A stretch of DNA of 40,617 bases from Hofstenia miamia (taxonomy: Eukaryota; Xenacoelomorpha; Acoela; Hofsteniidae). The notes beneath the pieces were generated by a model. That model did no database searches. It was not told where the DNA came from and saw only the letters and a program-made list of their open reading frames with translations. The DNA lies in NCBI GenBank assembly GCA_900660155.1, contig CABFPE010000004.1:181765-222381 (forward strand), written 5' to 3'. How positions within the stretch are numbered: position 1 is the first letter of the stretch; each line of letters starts with the position of its first letter. The position numbers and the translations under genes are program-made. This document shows, one piece after another, positions 1 to 11,373 of the stretch.

Positions 1-16
1 ATATATATATATATAT
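1..16. repeat. (AT)n microsatellite at window edge
   Basis: A pure AT dinucleotide run opens the window. A similar run closes it (about 40603-40617). Confidence 0.9.
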
Positions 17-2336
17 GCTTGGCTTTATCAATACCTCGTGTTGACATCATATAGGCAGGGTTGCACTGTTTTAAGCAAATGTTTAAACAGGACGAAAAGA
101 ACATGTTTAAAACACCTTGAAAAAACAGCAATGTTTTTTATATTTTTTTTATTTTAAGTAACTGCTAGTGGTAATTAGAGTATTTATTTCATTTAGACAT
201 ATCAGAATATCCAAATGGCTGGCAAACTGGTGCTTGCAATACCATAATATTAAAATAATTTTGGGCACGGTGTTGTTGTAGATTTATTGAGCAGAATTTT
301 CTGTAAAACTTTTACAGTTCTCAAGAGATATACAATAACAAACTTTTAAATGTAGAACATACATATATAATTGTACATGCATATTTATTTTGACAAAAAA
401 CATAAAAAAACATGCTTTTTGTTTAACTTGAAAACGCTTTAAGCAAATCTCTGCATTATAGGTCAGGAGTTTTATAACAACTTTGAATTCATATTGTGTC
501 TATTTCAATAGTTTATGTTCAGTACCTCGATGCATTAATAAATTTCTCAAATTTTTTATCCACTAAATTTTTGAATCCTTCACCCCAAATCTTTGAGAAA
601 ATCCGCTACTACTAAAACGATATAATTAAGTCAAATTTGGTAAACTTCATTATTAAGTTTTAAAAAAAATTTATTCTGGTTTGTATTAGTGATTACTGAC
701 AGATTCTAAACATGAGTTGTTTACAGTTGTCAAAATAATGATTTACTTTGAAAGTTCTTCTGCCATTATTTCCCCCCGCTGTATCAGTCAATATTGTTAC
801 AGTTGCTTCATATTTATAAAAAATTAATAAGAAAACTTCGTAAGTATATGAAATTTGGCTGTTGTTTATGATTTCTCCTAGCAACATATACAGATTATAA
901 CAAATATGTTCGACTGAAATTGAAGGTAGAAAATACTGTCTAAAATTTGCTTTAGGTGAAGGCCTATTTATGATTTCTTGATGACAGGGAAATCTCAGGT
1001 GTGATGATATAGAATGATTAATACATCGTTAAGCAATGAAGGTAGGGAACACATCTTAAGAACAAAATTTATAAAAAAATTTATGAAGAATTGTCTTCGG
1101 CGACGCTTAACACTGTGTTGCGTAATAGTTTGAATACGGTTTTTCTATTTCTTTATATGTACCTACTTGAGTAGCATTTGGTATTCTGGTTCAGGTATAT
1201 CAAATTAGCAAAACCTAAATAGTTGAAAATATTTATATCAAATTTCAAGGATTCTTATGACACATGAGGTGCCCATGAGAAACGAAATTCCCATTTCATG
1301 AGATGAAGTGGAGCATTTCTTATGGAAAGTGGCTACCGCATAGGACTGATAGATATCTCAATGGAAAAAACTCCCCAAGTTTTTTAGCGATTATTCTTAC
1401 CACATTTATGCAATTGCTATAGTTCTTACGCTATTTCCCAACAATTAATGGCCTATACAAGACATGTGAATTTAATCGCAGAGGAGTCAAACATGTTGTA
1501 AATGGATAATTTGACTCATTAATTCATTTGATGTCATTTCTATGGTCTATCACTTTAATCCTTATCCCATTACACAAAAATTTTCATTATATTAAATGAA
1601 TCAAAATAGACTGTACTGAAAAATATAAATTTTATTTCTAGGATCACATTTTATCAAAGTTGTCGCAATGATATCGTCTTGATACCAATAATAGACTGCA
1701 GAACAATTGGTTTATTTTTGTAAATTAGATATCACTATGCTAACAAAATAATTCATGCTCTCTAAAAATTTTATATTCTTACTCTGAAGCACCTAATGGT
1801 CAAGAACTAGAAATTTTATAATGTTGTAAGTGACTTTATAAATATAAGAAAGGATTCCTTTAATATAGGATTTTCAAGTCAAGTCATAAAGCATCAGAAT
1901 GAAAAATGGACACTAAAAAAAGCACACACGAACATAAATTACAACACACTTTGCTTTATGAGAGTAGTTGATCAGGATTCATATCAAACAAGCCTGAATA
2001 TGATTCATGCTTGCAATTTTAGTATTTTTACAGCCAAATTAGGTCAAGCTCAGGAGAAAGTCAGCTTCGGAAAGGGTTGATTTTTGGCCACAGATCAAGG
2101 CCCTGCCCGGGTCCACTTATTAAAGTCCAAGCACAGTGTTTGCCCGCTATTTACAATAATTTCACGGTGAGCCGAAAAAATCAAGCCCTGCTTTTTCCTA
2201 GGGAATATTGTGAAATGCGCTTTTTTGTAAAGAACCATAATAATAACAAATGTTTAACTCTATACTGCCCAAAATTCCAAAAAAGATATTTTATCCACAT
2301 TTTCAAAAAATTCTCAAAGCCTTGGAAATTCATACA
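17..2336. other. AT-rich non-coding stretch
   Basis: I see no convincing gene. The short open frame at 693-887 (minus) and the overlapping frames at 2077-2501 lack recognisable motifs, and the latter run across a MITE boundary. The sequence is AT-rich with scattered CG dinucleotides, which fits intergenic or intronic DNA. The GC-richer patch near 2090-2115 could be the edge of another old repeat, but I could not find a partner end. Confidence 0.6.
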
Positions 2337-2344
2337 GTCTATGG

Positions 2345-2581
2345 CAGTGTTGCAAACATCTATGCTAATTAACGGGCTGGCTTGGCTCTCCTCACTCATT
2401 TGAAAAGTTTTAATTGCATGTAACGTTCGCAAAGGAACTCTCGCTTCTATTAAAGAATTACAATGCATTTTTAGCAAGTGTTTTTTAAACCAGCTAACCA
2501 TAGTTTCTTAATAGCCTGAATGTTTCAGTTTAGAATCTAAACGGCTCAGCTGGGCTAAAAATGACTTCCATTGCAACACTG
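2345..2581. mobile_element. hAT-type MITE, 237 bp, with 8-bp target duplication
   Basis: The element begins CAGTGTTGCAA (2345-2355) and ends with its exact reverse complement TTGCAACACTG (2571-2581). It is flanked by imperfect 8-bp direct repeats, gTCTATGg (2337-2344) and aTCTATGa (2582-2589), identical at the six central bases. CAG-starting terminal inverted repeats (TIRs) with 8-bp target duplications are the hallmark of hAT transposons. Inside the ends are opposed GC-rich motifs (GGGCTGGCTTGGCTC near the left, CGGCTCAGCTGGGC near the right). There is no transposase frame, so it is non-autonomous and would have depended on a hAT transposase elsewhere. Confidence 0.75.
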
Positions 2582-2784
2582 ATCTATGACTATACTTTCT
2601 GCCCTTTATTCCGAAAATGTGTGATAAATGTTATTCCTGTATCTGGAATGTGTCAAACTATTTTTTATCACAAACAAAATATTAGGAACACTTCCACAAT
2701 TTCGGATAGTTATTTGTAAATCAAATCAAAATGATAATCCCAAATATTTAATAACCCTGGAACCTGGAAGCATAATTATTCAAC

Positions 2785-3077
2785 ATGACATCTTCAAATG
2801 ATGGGTCTGTGCAAGTTGCCCAAGCTATCCGGACAACTTTGGGTTCCTCAAAAGGAATTTACAAAAAGGCAGTCGAGAAGCATTTGTGCGAAACATCTTA
2901 CTTCAAGATACGGTGGTTGCTTCCTTATGCCAAGGAGAAAGACATCTTTTGTGCCATACTCAATCTAACTGCTAATGATGCAATCAAAAGCTGTCAAGTA
3001 TTGCACGATGTTCTGGATACAACGTTCGAAGCAGTGGCCTACGCAGGGGGGAACATGGTGGAATTTCCCTCCGTCAG
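2785..3077 (+). CDS. Candidate first coding exon, product unknown
   Basis: An open frame starts at an ATG in a fair start context (CAACATGA) and codes about 98 residues before a splice-donor-like CAG|GTTTTC at 3077/3078. Unspliced, it stops at 3102 with a low-complexity tail. The protein is compositionally ordinary (mixed charge, three cysteines, segments such as KEKDIFCAILNLTANDAI and AYAGGNMVEFPSVR) and is less AT-driven than its surroundings. That is why I keep it as possibly real. It would end in phase 2. I do not recognise the family. No partner exon was found, because the DNA after it is a dispersed repeat. It could also be a fragment of an old mobile element. Confidence 0.4.
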
Positions 3078-3109
3078 GTTTTCAAATTTGATTTTGACTT
3101 AATAAATCA

Positions 3110-3330
3110 ACAAATTTTTCATAAAAAATTGAAAAATTTAAAATCTAGGATCGCGAAATGCATTTTTTCTATTTTCTCAAAATTTTCAAAAAAATTTAAG
3201 CGGGGCTTCGCCCCGCATTGGATAATGACGAAAATGTCCCATCTCGTCAGAAAATCCTGCGTACGCCCCTCGTTCGAAGTATCAAAGCTTGTGAAGTTTT
3301 CACCAAAGCGTGGTGCCATGTTCAAATAGG
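3110..3330. repeat. Dispersed-repeat-like segment with GC hairpin
   Basis: A very AT-rich stretch of A- and T-runs (3119-3199) abuts a GC-rich hairpin: GCGGGGC, loop TTC, GCCCCGC at 3200-3216. A CG-containing tail follows (3217-3330). Open frames on both strands here mirror each other and show no domain, so I treat them as shadows. The abrupt composition change suggests part of a repeat family; no second copy is visible in the window. Confidence 0.45.
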
Positions 3331-3435
3331 CCAGGCTTTTTGTACACATTAAGTAAAATTTACCATCAGCAGCTAAGATGTCGCTTAGGAACTTGAGATG
3401 TAGCCAACAGTGCTGCATCTGATTCTACTAGCACA

Positions 3436-3614
3436 CCTAAATGGCATAATTCCATTCATTTCGCTAACTCTTCAGCTGATGCCTTGTCACATAGACAACT
3501 TGAGCAATACTCTGAAATCAACTTCGACTTCGCTTCAGAGGAAGCCCATACAGCTATTATGACTGCTACCACACTACAACAGTTATGGAGTGGCGACTGG
3601 ATTGACTCCATCTA
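3436..3614 (+). pseudogene. Possible RNase H/integrase-junction relic of a retrotransposon
   Basis: The plus-strand frame reads through SIHFANSSADALSHRQLEQ and stops near 3614. The block N-x-x-ADALS[HR] is the motif usually found at the C-terminal end of the RNase H domain of Ty3/gypsy (and DIRS-like) polymerases, just before the integrase or recombinase. Nothing convincing of reverse transcriptase lies upstream, and the frame breaks quickly downstream. The frame at 3651-3992 could not be matched to integrase. If real, this is a short truncated fragment. The call rests on a single motif. Confidence 0.3.
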
Positions 3615-5253
3615 ATCAACGCTGCTTCAGCATTAAAGCTGATTTGGATTTTGATGAGCCTGAGTTGCCGCGAAGCAGCAGTTCAAGACTGGCATTATAA
3701 TAAGGGTCTTAACCTGATTGTTGCACTGTTCAAGAGCAGATTTGATCAACCCAAATTCCGAATGTCCAATAATGTGGTAGAATTACTGCTTCTTGTATTT
3801 GTGGTCGATCGTGTTAGATTGTCTTCGATGACGTTATTGCTTTCTACAGAATATATTTTCATTTTGATCCACTCAAACTACATTTTCAGATTCTGTCATC
3901 ATCATATCCTGGAAACAAATAGATTATCTGCATTTGCGACATCCAAGAATACCTGCAAGTGTAACGGCTCTCCTTTGATGTATATATGCTGATATCAGAA
4001 ACTGCAGTGGGAATTCAGTTAGAAAGCACTCTTTTAGTGCACTCGGATACCTCAAAGCTTATCTGAGAGCTACGATGATGCAAAGCTTCACCAAGTCCAC
4101 CAGGAACACATAGATCATCTGTCACTCGAAATCGTGGCGGATACTTTTGTCAAGAGCAGTGAAAATTGGATGTCTTATTGTTTGGAAAGTTTGCAAAGTG
4201 TGTATAACATTGCGGTTTTCATGTTTTTCTGCGTTATTCTGCATATTACTATAGTGTATGCAATATGTATATACAATGAAATATACGGCTAACATTGGGC
4301 TGTTACATTTTCTGATATTTGTCGTATGCCTGAATTTATTATTTTAAATAAATATTAAACTTTTATAAACTAAGTAATTATCATCGATAATTTCAATCTT
4401 TAGCATGAAATGCTTTGCTGGAGAAATATATTCTTAAATTTAATTTATCTAAAATTTGAACATATTACGGCAGAGATCCGACATGCAACTTTTGAGGTTC
4501 TAATGTAATAAATTTATTTCTTTGAGAAAATTCTCATCGCCTAACCAACAAATATCTGCTTCTGCCGGAACTAAATGGTTAATAGCACATGATAATAAGA
4601 AATGCGATTTCTCAAGTAATTTCGCAATTCTCATAGCATAGTCTGAGATTTTTAATACCTAGCAACATTGCCGCAAATATATTTCTAAACTGAAAAAATA
4701 TACGTAAAATTGAAGAATAAGCAAGAAGCAGTGGCAATTTCCATGGTAATTGCGCACAGTGGGAAAGATTGGTTCATTTCATTAACGTATGGGAAATATG
4801 GTAGCACACGCAATGCGGTATCCATGTGATGAATTCTTCGAAATTTGACATACGTGCTTGATAAATGCGATTCTAAAAATATAATATATAATAGTTTAAT
4901 TTGATTGCTTTAGATAGTATACATGACCCTATGAAAAACAAGTCTTGTTTTTGCAAAATTGCAATGCAGTTGAATATGCAAAACCTTTTGCATACAAATA
5001 TATATATTCATAGAGTCATAGAGTCAACATATCAAACTTAATAAAATGAACATGGAAATTTGTACTCTTAATCATAAAAAACTTAAACTTTTGGTAAAAT
5101 GTGGCTATTTTTCAAATTCAAACTTATAATGTTGTAAATATGTACCATAAGGTAAAAAATTGATAGATTTAGCTTATGGTAATGATCACTTATAGTTTAA
5201 AATGAGTATTTCAGCCTCGAAAATTTTCGAAATAGATATTATGGTGAAAGATT
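3615..5253. other. Non-coding stretch
   Basis: No domain-bearing frame, RNA gene or clean repeat was seen. The open frames at 3651-3992 and 5254-5451 (plus) have no recognisable motif, and the second abuts the LINE. AT-rich with several A/T homopolymers. Confidence 0.5.
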
Positions 5254-5453
5254 ATGATCTTGTTCACTTTTGCTTACTTAATATTAGGTTTTAGCCCAGC
5301 ACTCCAGTCCCATGGGATGAGAAATAAACACCTTGAGTCCTTATGGGAGAATGGAATCCAAAAATTTCGTAGGACCAAACTAGTATTAAGTGGGATTAGG
5401 ACCATACTTCAAAGTCTAGTAGATTCCATTACATATTATTCAATAGCGTAATC

Positions 5454-6264
5454 ATGAAAGGTGGTTGTAGTGACATAACATGCTACACTTGTAAATTTGT
5501 AATTTCAAATGAAAATGAATTTCAATGTCCATTTAAATAAGAAAACTTGCGCTGGTTTCTCTAACACAAAAGCAGATCTACTATTAAAAATGGAAGATCA
5601 AATTATTAACTTCTGCAATGTTTGCTCTAATTTGAAAAGGAAAGAAGCTTTTCTTAACTCAGAATTTAACATGAATAAATTGAATGAGGAAGAAAAAAGA
5701 CAAAATGCGTTACTATTGAAAACCATATCCAAAATCGAGAAGATAAAGGTTGATATAAATCAATTAAATTCTCAAGTAAGCACTTTTTATAATGACATTG
5801 AGAATATGTCATCTAAAATCCAACATGATCAAGAGAATTTTCTTCAAAAAGAGCTCACAAATGTAAAATCGTTAATTCGAAATCTGATACCAAAACAAAT
5901 GAATGATATTGCTAAAACAGAAAATTTAAGAACATCCTCTGATCATACTCTCAAGACTATTAGAGTAACAAATTTACATGAAGCGGAAAAGAATTCAATT
6001 GAAAATGATGGCATTGAAATAAAAAATATTTTTTTCTATCTAGATAAGAATCATGAAATTGAAGACATGTATCACGTTGGTAAAAAACTCAAAAACCGCG
6101 CAAGCCCAATCATGGTCAAATTTAGGAGTCCGTGGGCTGCTAAAACTATTTTGTCTAAAGCATACAAGTTAAAAGAATATCAAAGGGCGGTTTTCATAAA
6201 CAGAGCCTCAAACAAAGATGAGGCCGAAATCGAGAAGTTATTACTGAAAAGCGGTATGAATTAA
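5454..6264 (+). pseudogene. LINE ORF1 (CR1/L2-like), PHD-type finger, coiled coil and RNA-binding domain
   Basis: ORF1 proteins of LINEs bind the element RNA and act as chaperones. The likely start is the ATG at 5454, followed by CYTC. The second half of a PHD-like zinc finger (TCAGFSN, then FCNVC) lies in another frame that opens at 5509, so a frameshift near 5525 breaks the finger. From about residue 50 of the 251-residue main frame there is a long charged coiled coil (KLNEEEKRQNALL onwards). A conserved C-terminal domain follows (about residues 150-245: IRVTNLHEAE, MYHVGKKLKN, SPIMVKFRSP, KEYQRAVFIN), resembling the RRM-like region of LINE ORF1 proteins. Endonuclease remains follow about 130 bp downstream on the same strand, the usual ORF1-ORF2 order. 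Clade assignment is inference from the PHD-plus-coiled-coil layout. Confidence 0.75.
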
Positions 6265-6390
6265 TACAGAATGGAATTGTAAGACATCCTATCAATATAA
6301 AAAATTTGGTGTTGTTTGTAAATGGGGTGAAAAGCAAGGCGAGTTGACTAGCTGTTTCTGAATTCAGTGATCATACAAGTTCACCTAAAC

Positions 6391-7169
6391 ACCCTGTTCC
6401 ATCTATCCTGCTTCTTAATGCTCGATCACTGAAAAAACATCTTGCCATACCACAACTTGACTTGAATCTACACACTTACAAGATTGATATCTGTCTTATA
6501 ACAGAGTCTTGGTTTTATGAAAATATATCTGATAATTACGCACGTACCACAGGATATCAATGTGTCCGAGTGGACAGATCCAACACCAGTTCCCCCAAGA
6601 AATCCGGCGAAGGGGTGTGTGCCTATACCTTGATGCCAGTATCCAATATTCAATACCAATGTTTGAATGGCTATGGCTGATGATTAACATTTGTAACCAC
6701 ATTGTCCTGGTATGCCTGGTTTATTTCCCACCTGACATGAATGCTGAGCAGTGTCTTCAATTCGAAGAAGAAATGATTACCAGGATTGACGCGGCCACTA
6801 TTCTCCACCCACATCTACCTTCATTTTGGGGAGGGAGGTGATTTCAATCACCTCGACTATCCGAAAATTGCAAGGCGTCATAACTTTACAATAAGGAACA
6901 AAGAAGCCACCTGTGCACGAAAGCTACTTAATGTTGTGCTGACCAATCACTCATATTACTTCCACAAAGCGGCGAGCATAGATACGCTCGCACATTCTGA
7001 CGATTTAGGTGTTATATGTATGGCTAAAACAAAGATTCAGAAAAAGAGCTGTTATGCTGAATTTAGTGATTACAAAATGCGTAATATTCAAATTCTGGAT
7101 CATCAACTAGCTGTTTGTAACTTATCTCCAGAGAATGATCGTCCTGTGATTAACATATGGAGAAATTGA
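6391..7169 (+). pseudogene. LINE ORF2 N-terminal part: APE-type endonuclease (frameshifted)
   Basis: This domain nicks target DNA for target-primed reverse transcription. The order of motifs is right: LLLNARSLKKH (near 6411), DICLITESWF with the catalytic Glu (about 6487), the YQCVRVDRS block (about 6557), the VYFPPD block (about 6720), the catalytic GDFNHLDY (about 6837), and the terminal SDD (about 6998) where SDH is expected. The motifs sit in at least three frames, with shifts near 6620 and 6830, and the final catalytic His is replaced by Asp. The domain is therefore dead. It ends in a stop at 7167-7169, where unrelated DNA begins. The reverse transcriptase half resumes near 9840. Confidence 0.8.
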
Positions 7170-7700
7170 GAACATCATTTTTGTAAACGTTGTAGCCATC
7201 TAACGGATCAATTTGAAAATTTATATTGCCCTGCAAAATTAAAATTTACAATTTATGCTGACAGAAAATACTTTGTAGGAATTAATTATAGCATTCTCTT
7301 ATCTAATGCCAGCAAAGCTGTTACTATAAATATTTAGCGCATTGCAAAATGAATCAATAACAACATATAAAAGCTTTTATGTGCATTTTCTAAACAGTGG
7401 ATATAGTTATTTCGACATCTACGTCTAAACAAACACAACCGTTAATCCTATTTAAAGTATTGCAACTACTAGATGAACTTGTCGAATGCATATAGAACAA
7501 TTTTGTATACTGTAAACTATCCTGCTTTATTTGAGATTGCATGAAAATTATATTAAGAATCAAGGCAATTTATAAAAATTTATAGTTTGTCTAGCGGAAT
7601 ATTTAAATCAATCATTTTAGGCATATTCAAATTGCGCCCACGAACAAGATCTGGTCACCCTTAATTTCATTACATCGGTCACTTTGAGATGTGTCTCTGG

Positions 7701-8226
7701 CAGGGGTGTCCATGCAAGTTAAGGGACAAATGTGTCATTAATTCTGGCAGGTCACGCATGACTTCCGAAAAATTTGACACAAAGCTTAAAATTAATTGAT
7801 GTTTACCGAAAAATTATATTCTGAAGGGTGGCTCATCAAAATAATTAGTTCAAAAATTAAGTCAAATTATTCAAACCAGAGTTGAATCCGGCCGGAAATT
7901 TTAAGGCCGGGGCCGGTAGTTGGCCAGCAATAGCTAATATATTTTATAATTTTGGCCGATAAACAGCCAAGTAATTTTACCCGTCTTTCATGAATTTGCC
8001 GGCACCGGTCTAACCGCCCCGGCCGGCAAGTAGCCGGTTCCTCCCTGGGTGAAACTAGCCTAATTTAGATGTTTTTATTGAAACAAAGCTCTAACAATCA
8101 ATCATGAGTGCCAAGGGTGTCCGCGGTCATGCAGGTCACGGGTCAGAAATGAACTGTTCACGGGTCAAGTTGCCGCGGATCGTGGAGGGTCACGGGTCAA
8201 GTACAAGTGACCCGTGGGCACACCTG
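7701..8226. mobile_element. hAT-type non-autonomous element, 526 bp
   Basis: The left end reads CAGGGGTGTCC (7701-7711). The right end, read on the minus strand, starts CAGGTGTGCCC (complement of 8216-8226). Flanking 8-mers gTcTCTGG (7693-7700) and tTgTCTGG (8227-8234) agree at six of eight positions, as expected for an aged 8-bp hAT target duplication. The interior is unusually GC-rich for this window, with repeated CCGGCC/GGCCGG words (7890-8035) and three copies of CACGGGTCA. No transposase frame is present; the frames at 8104-8452 are shadows of the repeat. Confidence is limited by the short, imperfect TIR match. Confidence 0.6.
8137..8216. repeat. CACGGGTCA repeats with hairpin
   Basis: CACGGGTCA occurs at 8137-8145, 8159-8167 and 8191-8199. 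Its exact reverse complement TGACCCGTG lies at 8208-8216. The last pair forms a perfect 9-bp stem with an 8-nt loop. Clustered short repeats just inside an end are typical subterminal transposase-binding sites of hAT elements; that role here is inference. Confidence 0.65.
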
Positions 8227-9438
8227 TTGTCTGGTCATACCGGTTTGGCGCTTCTCAAATCTCAAGCTGCGAAAGCACGTGCAATTATCATATTTATATT
8301 TGCTAAAATATTATTGTAATTACACTGCAATTTACAAAAGCATTCACTTGTATACATTGTACGATTGTGCGAAAAAGTTCATAGATTACATATGTAATTC
8401 ACTAACGTGGGTCAAGTCGTCTTTTTTGAATCAATGCAAGTGCATAACGTAATAGGGCCATTGAACATCGAATGTCGATTCATTCTGGTATAAATTCTGT
8501 AAATAAGAGAACTTGAAAGAGTTTTCTCTATTTTTATTGATGTTTGCTTCGCGGAAAATGAACTGAGAGGGGTGAGACGGTTGATTTCTCATTCAAAGTG
8601 AGGTGATCTTTAGCGCACACCTCGAAATGATCTATTTCCATTTCGTGAACCAATCAATAATGTTCAGCTACAAATGTAGGATGCAATTTCAACAATTACG
8701 CTTAATTTCGTAGTGTGTGTTAATATGGATGCACACCTTGCTGTTTTAATGTCTATTGAAGTCTGGATGTCGCAATGCCTAGTTATTGCAACATTTACGA
8801 TTGAAGTAACTAGGTCATTTCAATTTATCAGTGATGGTTGCTAAACAAGATGATACATGTACTAGGAATTAAACCACTGTATAGTTTATGGCTCAAAAGA
8901 TTCGAAATGATTCAATTTTACCAAAATTGTAATTTAGACACAGGTTTTATAGGAAAGTACTGAACGCAATGCGTTATAAAATTGGCAACTCAATTAGATG
9001 TGTTACCTGTAATTAAAAATTCAATTGAATATTTAATAACAAATTACAAATTTTCAAAAATATGGTGAAAAATCAGTTTGATGCGGTATTAAATTTACTC
9101 AGTTCCTAAATGCTAGTTAGAAGGTGTGCGGCGCACACCGCACATAAAGAGAATACGCTTTTATAGAGGGTGGGATTAAATTACTTGATCTATTAAAAAA
9201 TGTGTATATATACAAACAATAATGATATTCACTATGTGTTTACAGATTGGTACTTCAACATTCAAATCATTTAAAGCAGTATACAAAATGCTTTTATGCA
9301 ATTCTAGCATACTGTATCTAAATGTTCATTTAAAAAATGGAGAGACGCTAGCATAATATTAAATACTTCAAAATATGGGCAAGGAATTTAGTTTTAATAT
9401 TTTTTGCAATATATTTTTAATAATAGCATTTATCCGTT

Positions 9439-9795
9439 GAGCAACATCAATTTTGAAAAAATGCACTCTCAAATTCATGTTTCCAAAAGCTAATATAAAA
9501 TGCTTTGTGGAAAAAAATTGAAAACACATAGAAGAATTCTAAAGACAGATTCGGATAGACAATGAAAAGATCTTAAAAAATTTTAGTATGACTTTTTGAG
9601 TTTTACTTTTTTCTTGGAGCAAACATCAATTTAAAAAAATTTACTCTCAAATTATTGTTTTCAAATTCTAATATAAAATGCTTTGTGTAAAAAAATTGAA
9701 AACACATAGAAGAATTCTAAAGACAGATTCGGATAGACAATGAAAAGATCTTTAAAAAATTTAGTATGACTTTTTGAATTTTTTATTTTTAACTG
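9439..9795 (+). repeat. Tandem duplication, two units of about 178 bp
   Basis: Unit 1 starts GAGCAACATCAATTT at 9439 and unit 2 GAGCAAACATCAATTT at 9617. The central part (AAAACACATAGAAGAATTC and the following 40 or so bases) is essentially identical in both, while the flanks differ by several substitutions and small indels. Head-to-tail order, no coding capacity. Confidence 0.85.
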
Positions 9796-9835
9796 TATAA
9801 ATTAGAAACTTGTTGTTTTTGCCCTTAAAAATTTT

Positions 9836-11270
9836 CATTATTCAGGGAGACATCTAGCGAAAAAATTAGGAATTTCGACCAGAATTTCTGTGCTTCAATT
9901 TCTTCATATGCCTACAGCGAGCAAATGAGTCGAATAAGTTCTTTACTCGGTTTAACTCAATGATTAGTAAGGATAGTAACACAGTTAAACCTTACGAAGC
10001 TTCTTCTAATCAGGTTTTTGCAGTCAGCTCCTCAGATGTTGCTACAGTATTTAAACAGTGCAACCCAAATAAGGCAATGGAACCTGACAATCTACCTGGG
10101 TTGTTTTTCAAGAACTATAGCACAGAACTGTCGGAAATATTTGCTACTATATATAATAATATTGTCTCTAGTGGAAATCACCCCTTGCAATGGAAAAGAG
10201 CTCTTTCTTCAATACAGCTTTGCCAAATAAGCTTAATGAAATCATTAATGAAAATTGTTTGATAATGATAAATGGTTTGGTAATTGGCTGCATTCCTATC
10301 TAAGTCATTGGAAACAATGTGTTGTTACATCTAATGGCAAATCATCTAAGCCTAAAGAAACATTAGTGGGCATACCTCAAGGTGATCCAAGCTCCTCAAT
10401 TCTATTTTTTAACTACACGAACAACATAAAACTTCTAAATGATTGCAGTACCAATGCTATAAGATATTGTAGCAATAAACCAACTGAAAAGTCGTATCTA
10501 TTAAGATTCTATGATGACACAACTTTAATATCCGTAATCAAGCATAATAATGCAAAAAGATTTTAAAGGAGCCCAAAATAATGTTAAATTTATTTGTGAT
10601 TAATTCAATGATATGAATCTTTTGCTAAATATCAATAAAACAAACGAATTGATTTTTGCCAATAATAACTTAAGAAATGAAGCACTACTACTACTACAGT
10701 ATGGTAAATATACTCCCATTTGCATAAATGAACACCCCATTAAATGTGTTACATGCTGCGAATATCTGGGTGTCATCATCGATAACAAAATATCATTTGA
10801 GAAACATATAGGAAAAATTCTTAAGAAAGTATAGTTCATTACTAATTCACATATGTTTGTTAGTAGATTTATAAATGAAAATAAGCGTTGGTATATATTC
10901 AAAACTTATATGTTTAGTGGTATTACATATGCTTCATCGGCATGGTTTGGACATCTGAACAATTCACAAAAACAAAAACTGAGAAGAGCACTTAAGCATG
11001 TTTCTTCCTCACTGCGTTTACCAGAAGAAGATATTATACAGGAATGCAACAATGCCCTCACAGTTTGTTTCAAAAAACTCTGTAAATAACATAATATTCA
11101 GCAATAAGCATCCTCTTCTACGGATAATGTGCAGCAAAGAAAGTAATTGCCTTATGTCTCTCAGGCATCTCAGTAACACTTTATATTGCAGTACGTCTAG
11201 AAAACAGAAAACGTTTACTGTGCTTGCACGTCAATATCTGACAACAAATACATTACCTGATTGCTTATAA
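9836..11270 (+). pseudogene. LINE ORF2 C-terminal part: reverse transcriptase (multiply broken)
   Basis: The polymerase that copies LINE RNA at the nicked target. Motifs in order: NPNKAMEPDNLPG (about 10065; family NP.KA.GPD..P), the palm strand WFGNWLHSYLSHWKQCV (about 10270), GIPQGDPSSSILF (about 10365; family G.PQGS.LGP.LF), the catalytic FYDDTTLI (about 10510; family F.DDT), the INKTNELIF block (about 10628), the thumb CEYLGVIIDNKISFEKHI (about 10759), and WFGHLNNSQKQKL (about 10945). Both catalytic aspartates remain, but the palm between residue blocks A and B is missing near 10255. Frame changes also occur near 10565, 10835 and 11000. The last frame holds a HPLLRI block as in CR1/L2 C-termini. 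Clearly dead. Confidence 0.85.
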
Positions 11271-11373
11271 AAATGGAATATTACCTATTGCTGTTTAGAT
11301 TAGAACCTTTCCTTTTTATCATATTGACACGGGAAATAAAACTTTTATTATGATTATTATTATTATTATTTTT
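11271..11373 (+). mobile_element. LINE 3' end with (ATT)n tail
   Basis: After the last stop of the LINE polymerase frame there are about 50 bp of 3' UTR, an AATAAA (near 11336), and an ATT microsatellite (about 11345-11371). Short-microsatellite tails rather than long poly(A) are usual for CR1/L2/Jockey-group LINEs, so this marks the element's 3' boundary. Confidence 0.7.

Larger units (their letters stand above)
7170..9835. other. Foreign DNA splitting the LINE
   Basis: About 2.7 kb separates the endonuclease and reverse-transcriptase halves of one LINE in the same orientation. It holds a hAT-type MITE (7701-8226), a tandem duplication (9439-9795) and otherwise AT-rich DNA without a recognisable gene. 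The linker between endonuclease and polymerase is missing, so either the insertion came with a deletion or the two halves were brought together by several events. Confidence 0.6.

Noticed and set aside
2077..2501. Overlapping frames of 108 and 106 residues on opposite strands
   Set aside because: They cross the MITE boundary at 2345 and show no domain; chance frames.
3119..3418. Mirror open frames on both strands (3119-3418 minus, 3129-3329 plus)
   Set aside because: They arise from low-complexity A/T runs plus a GC hairpin; neither has a motif.
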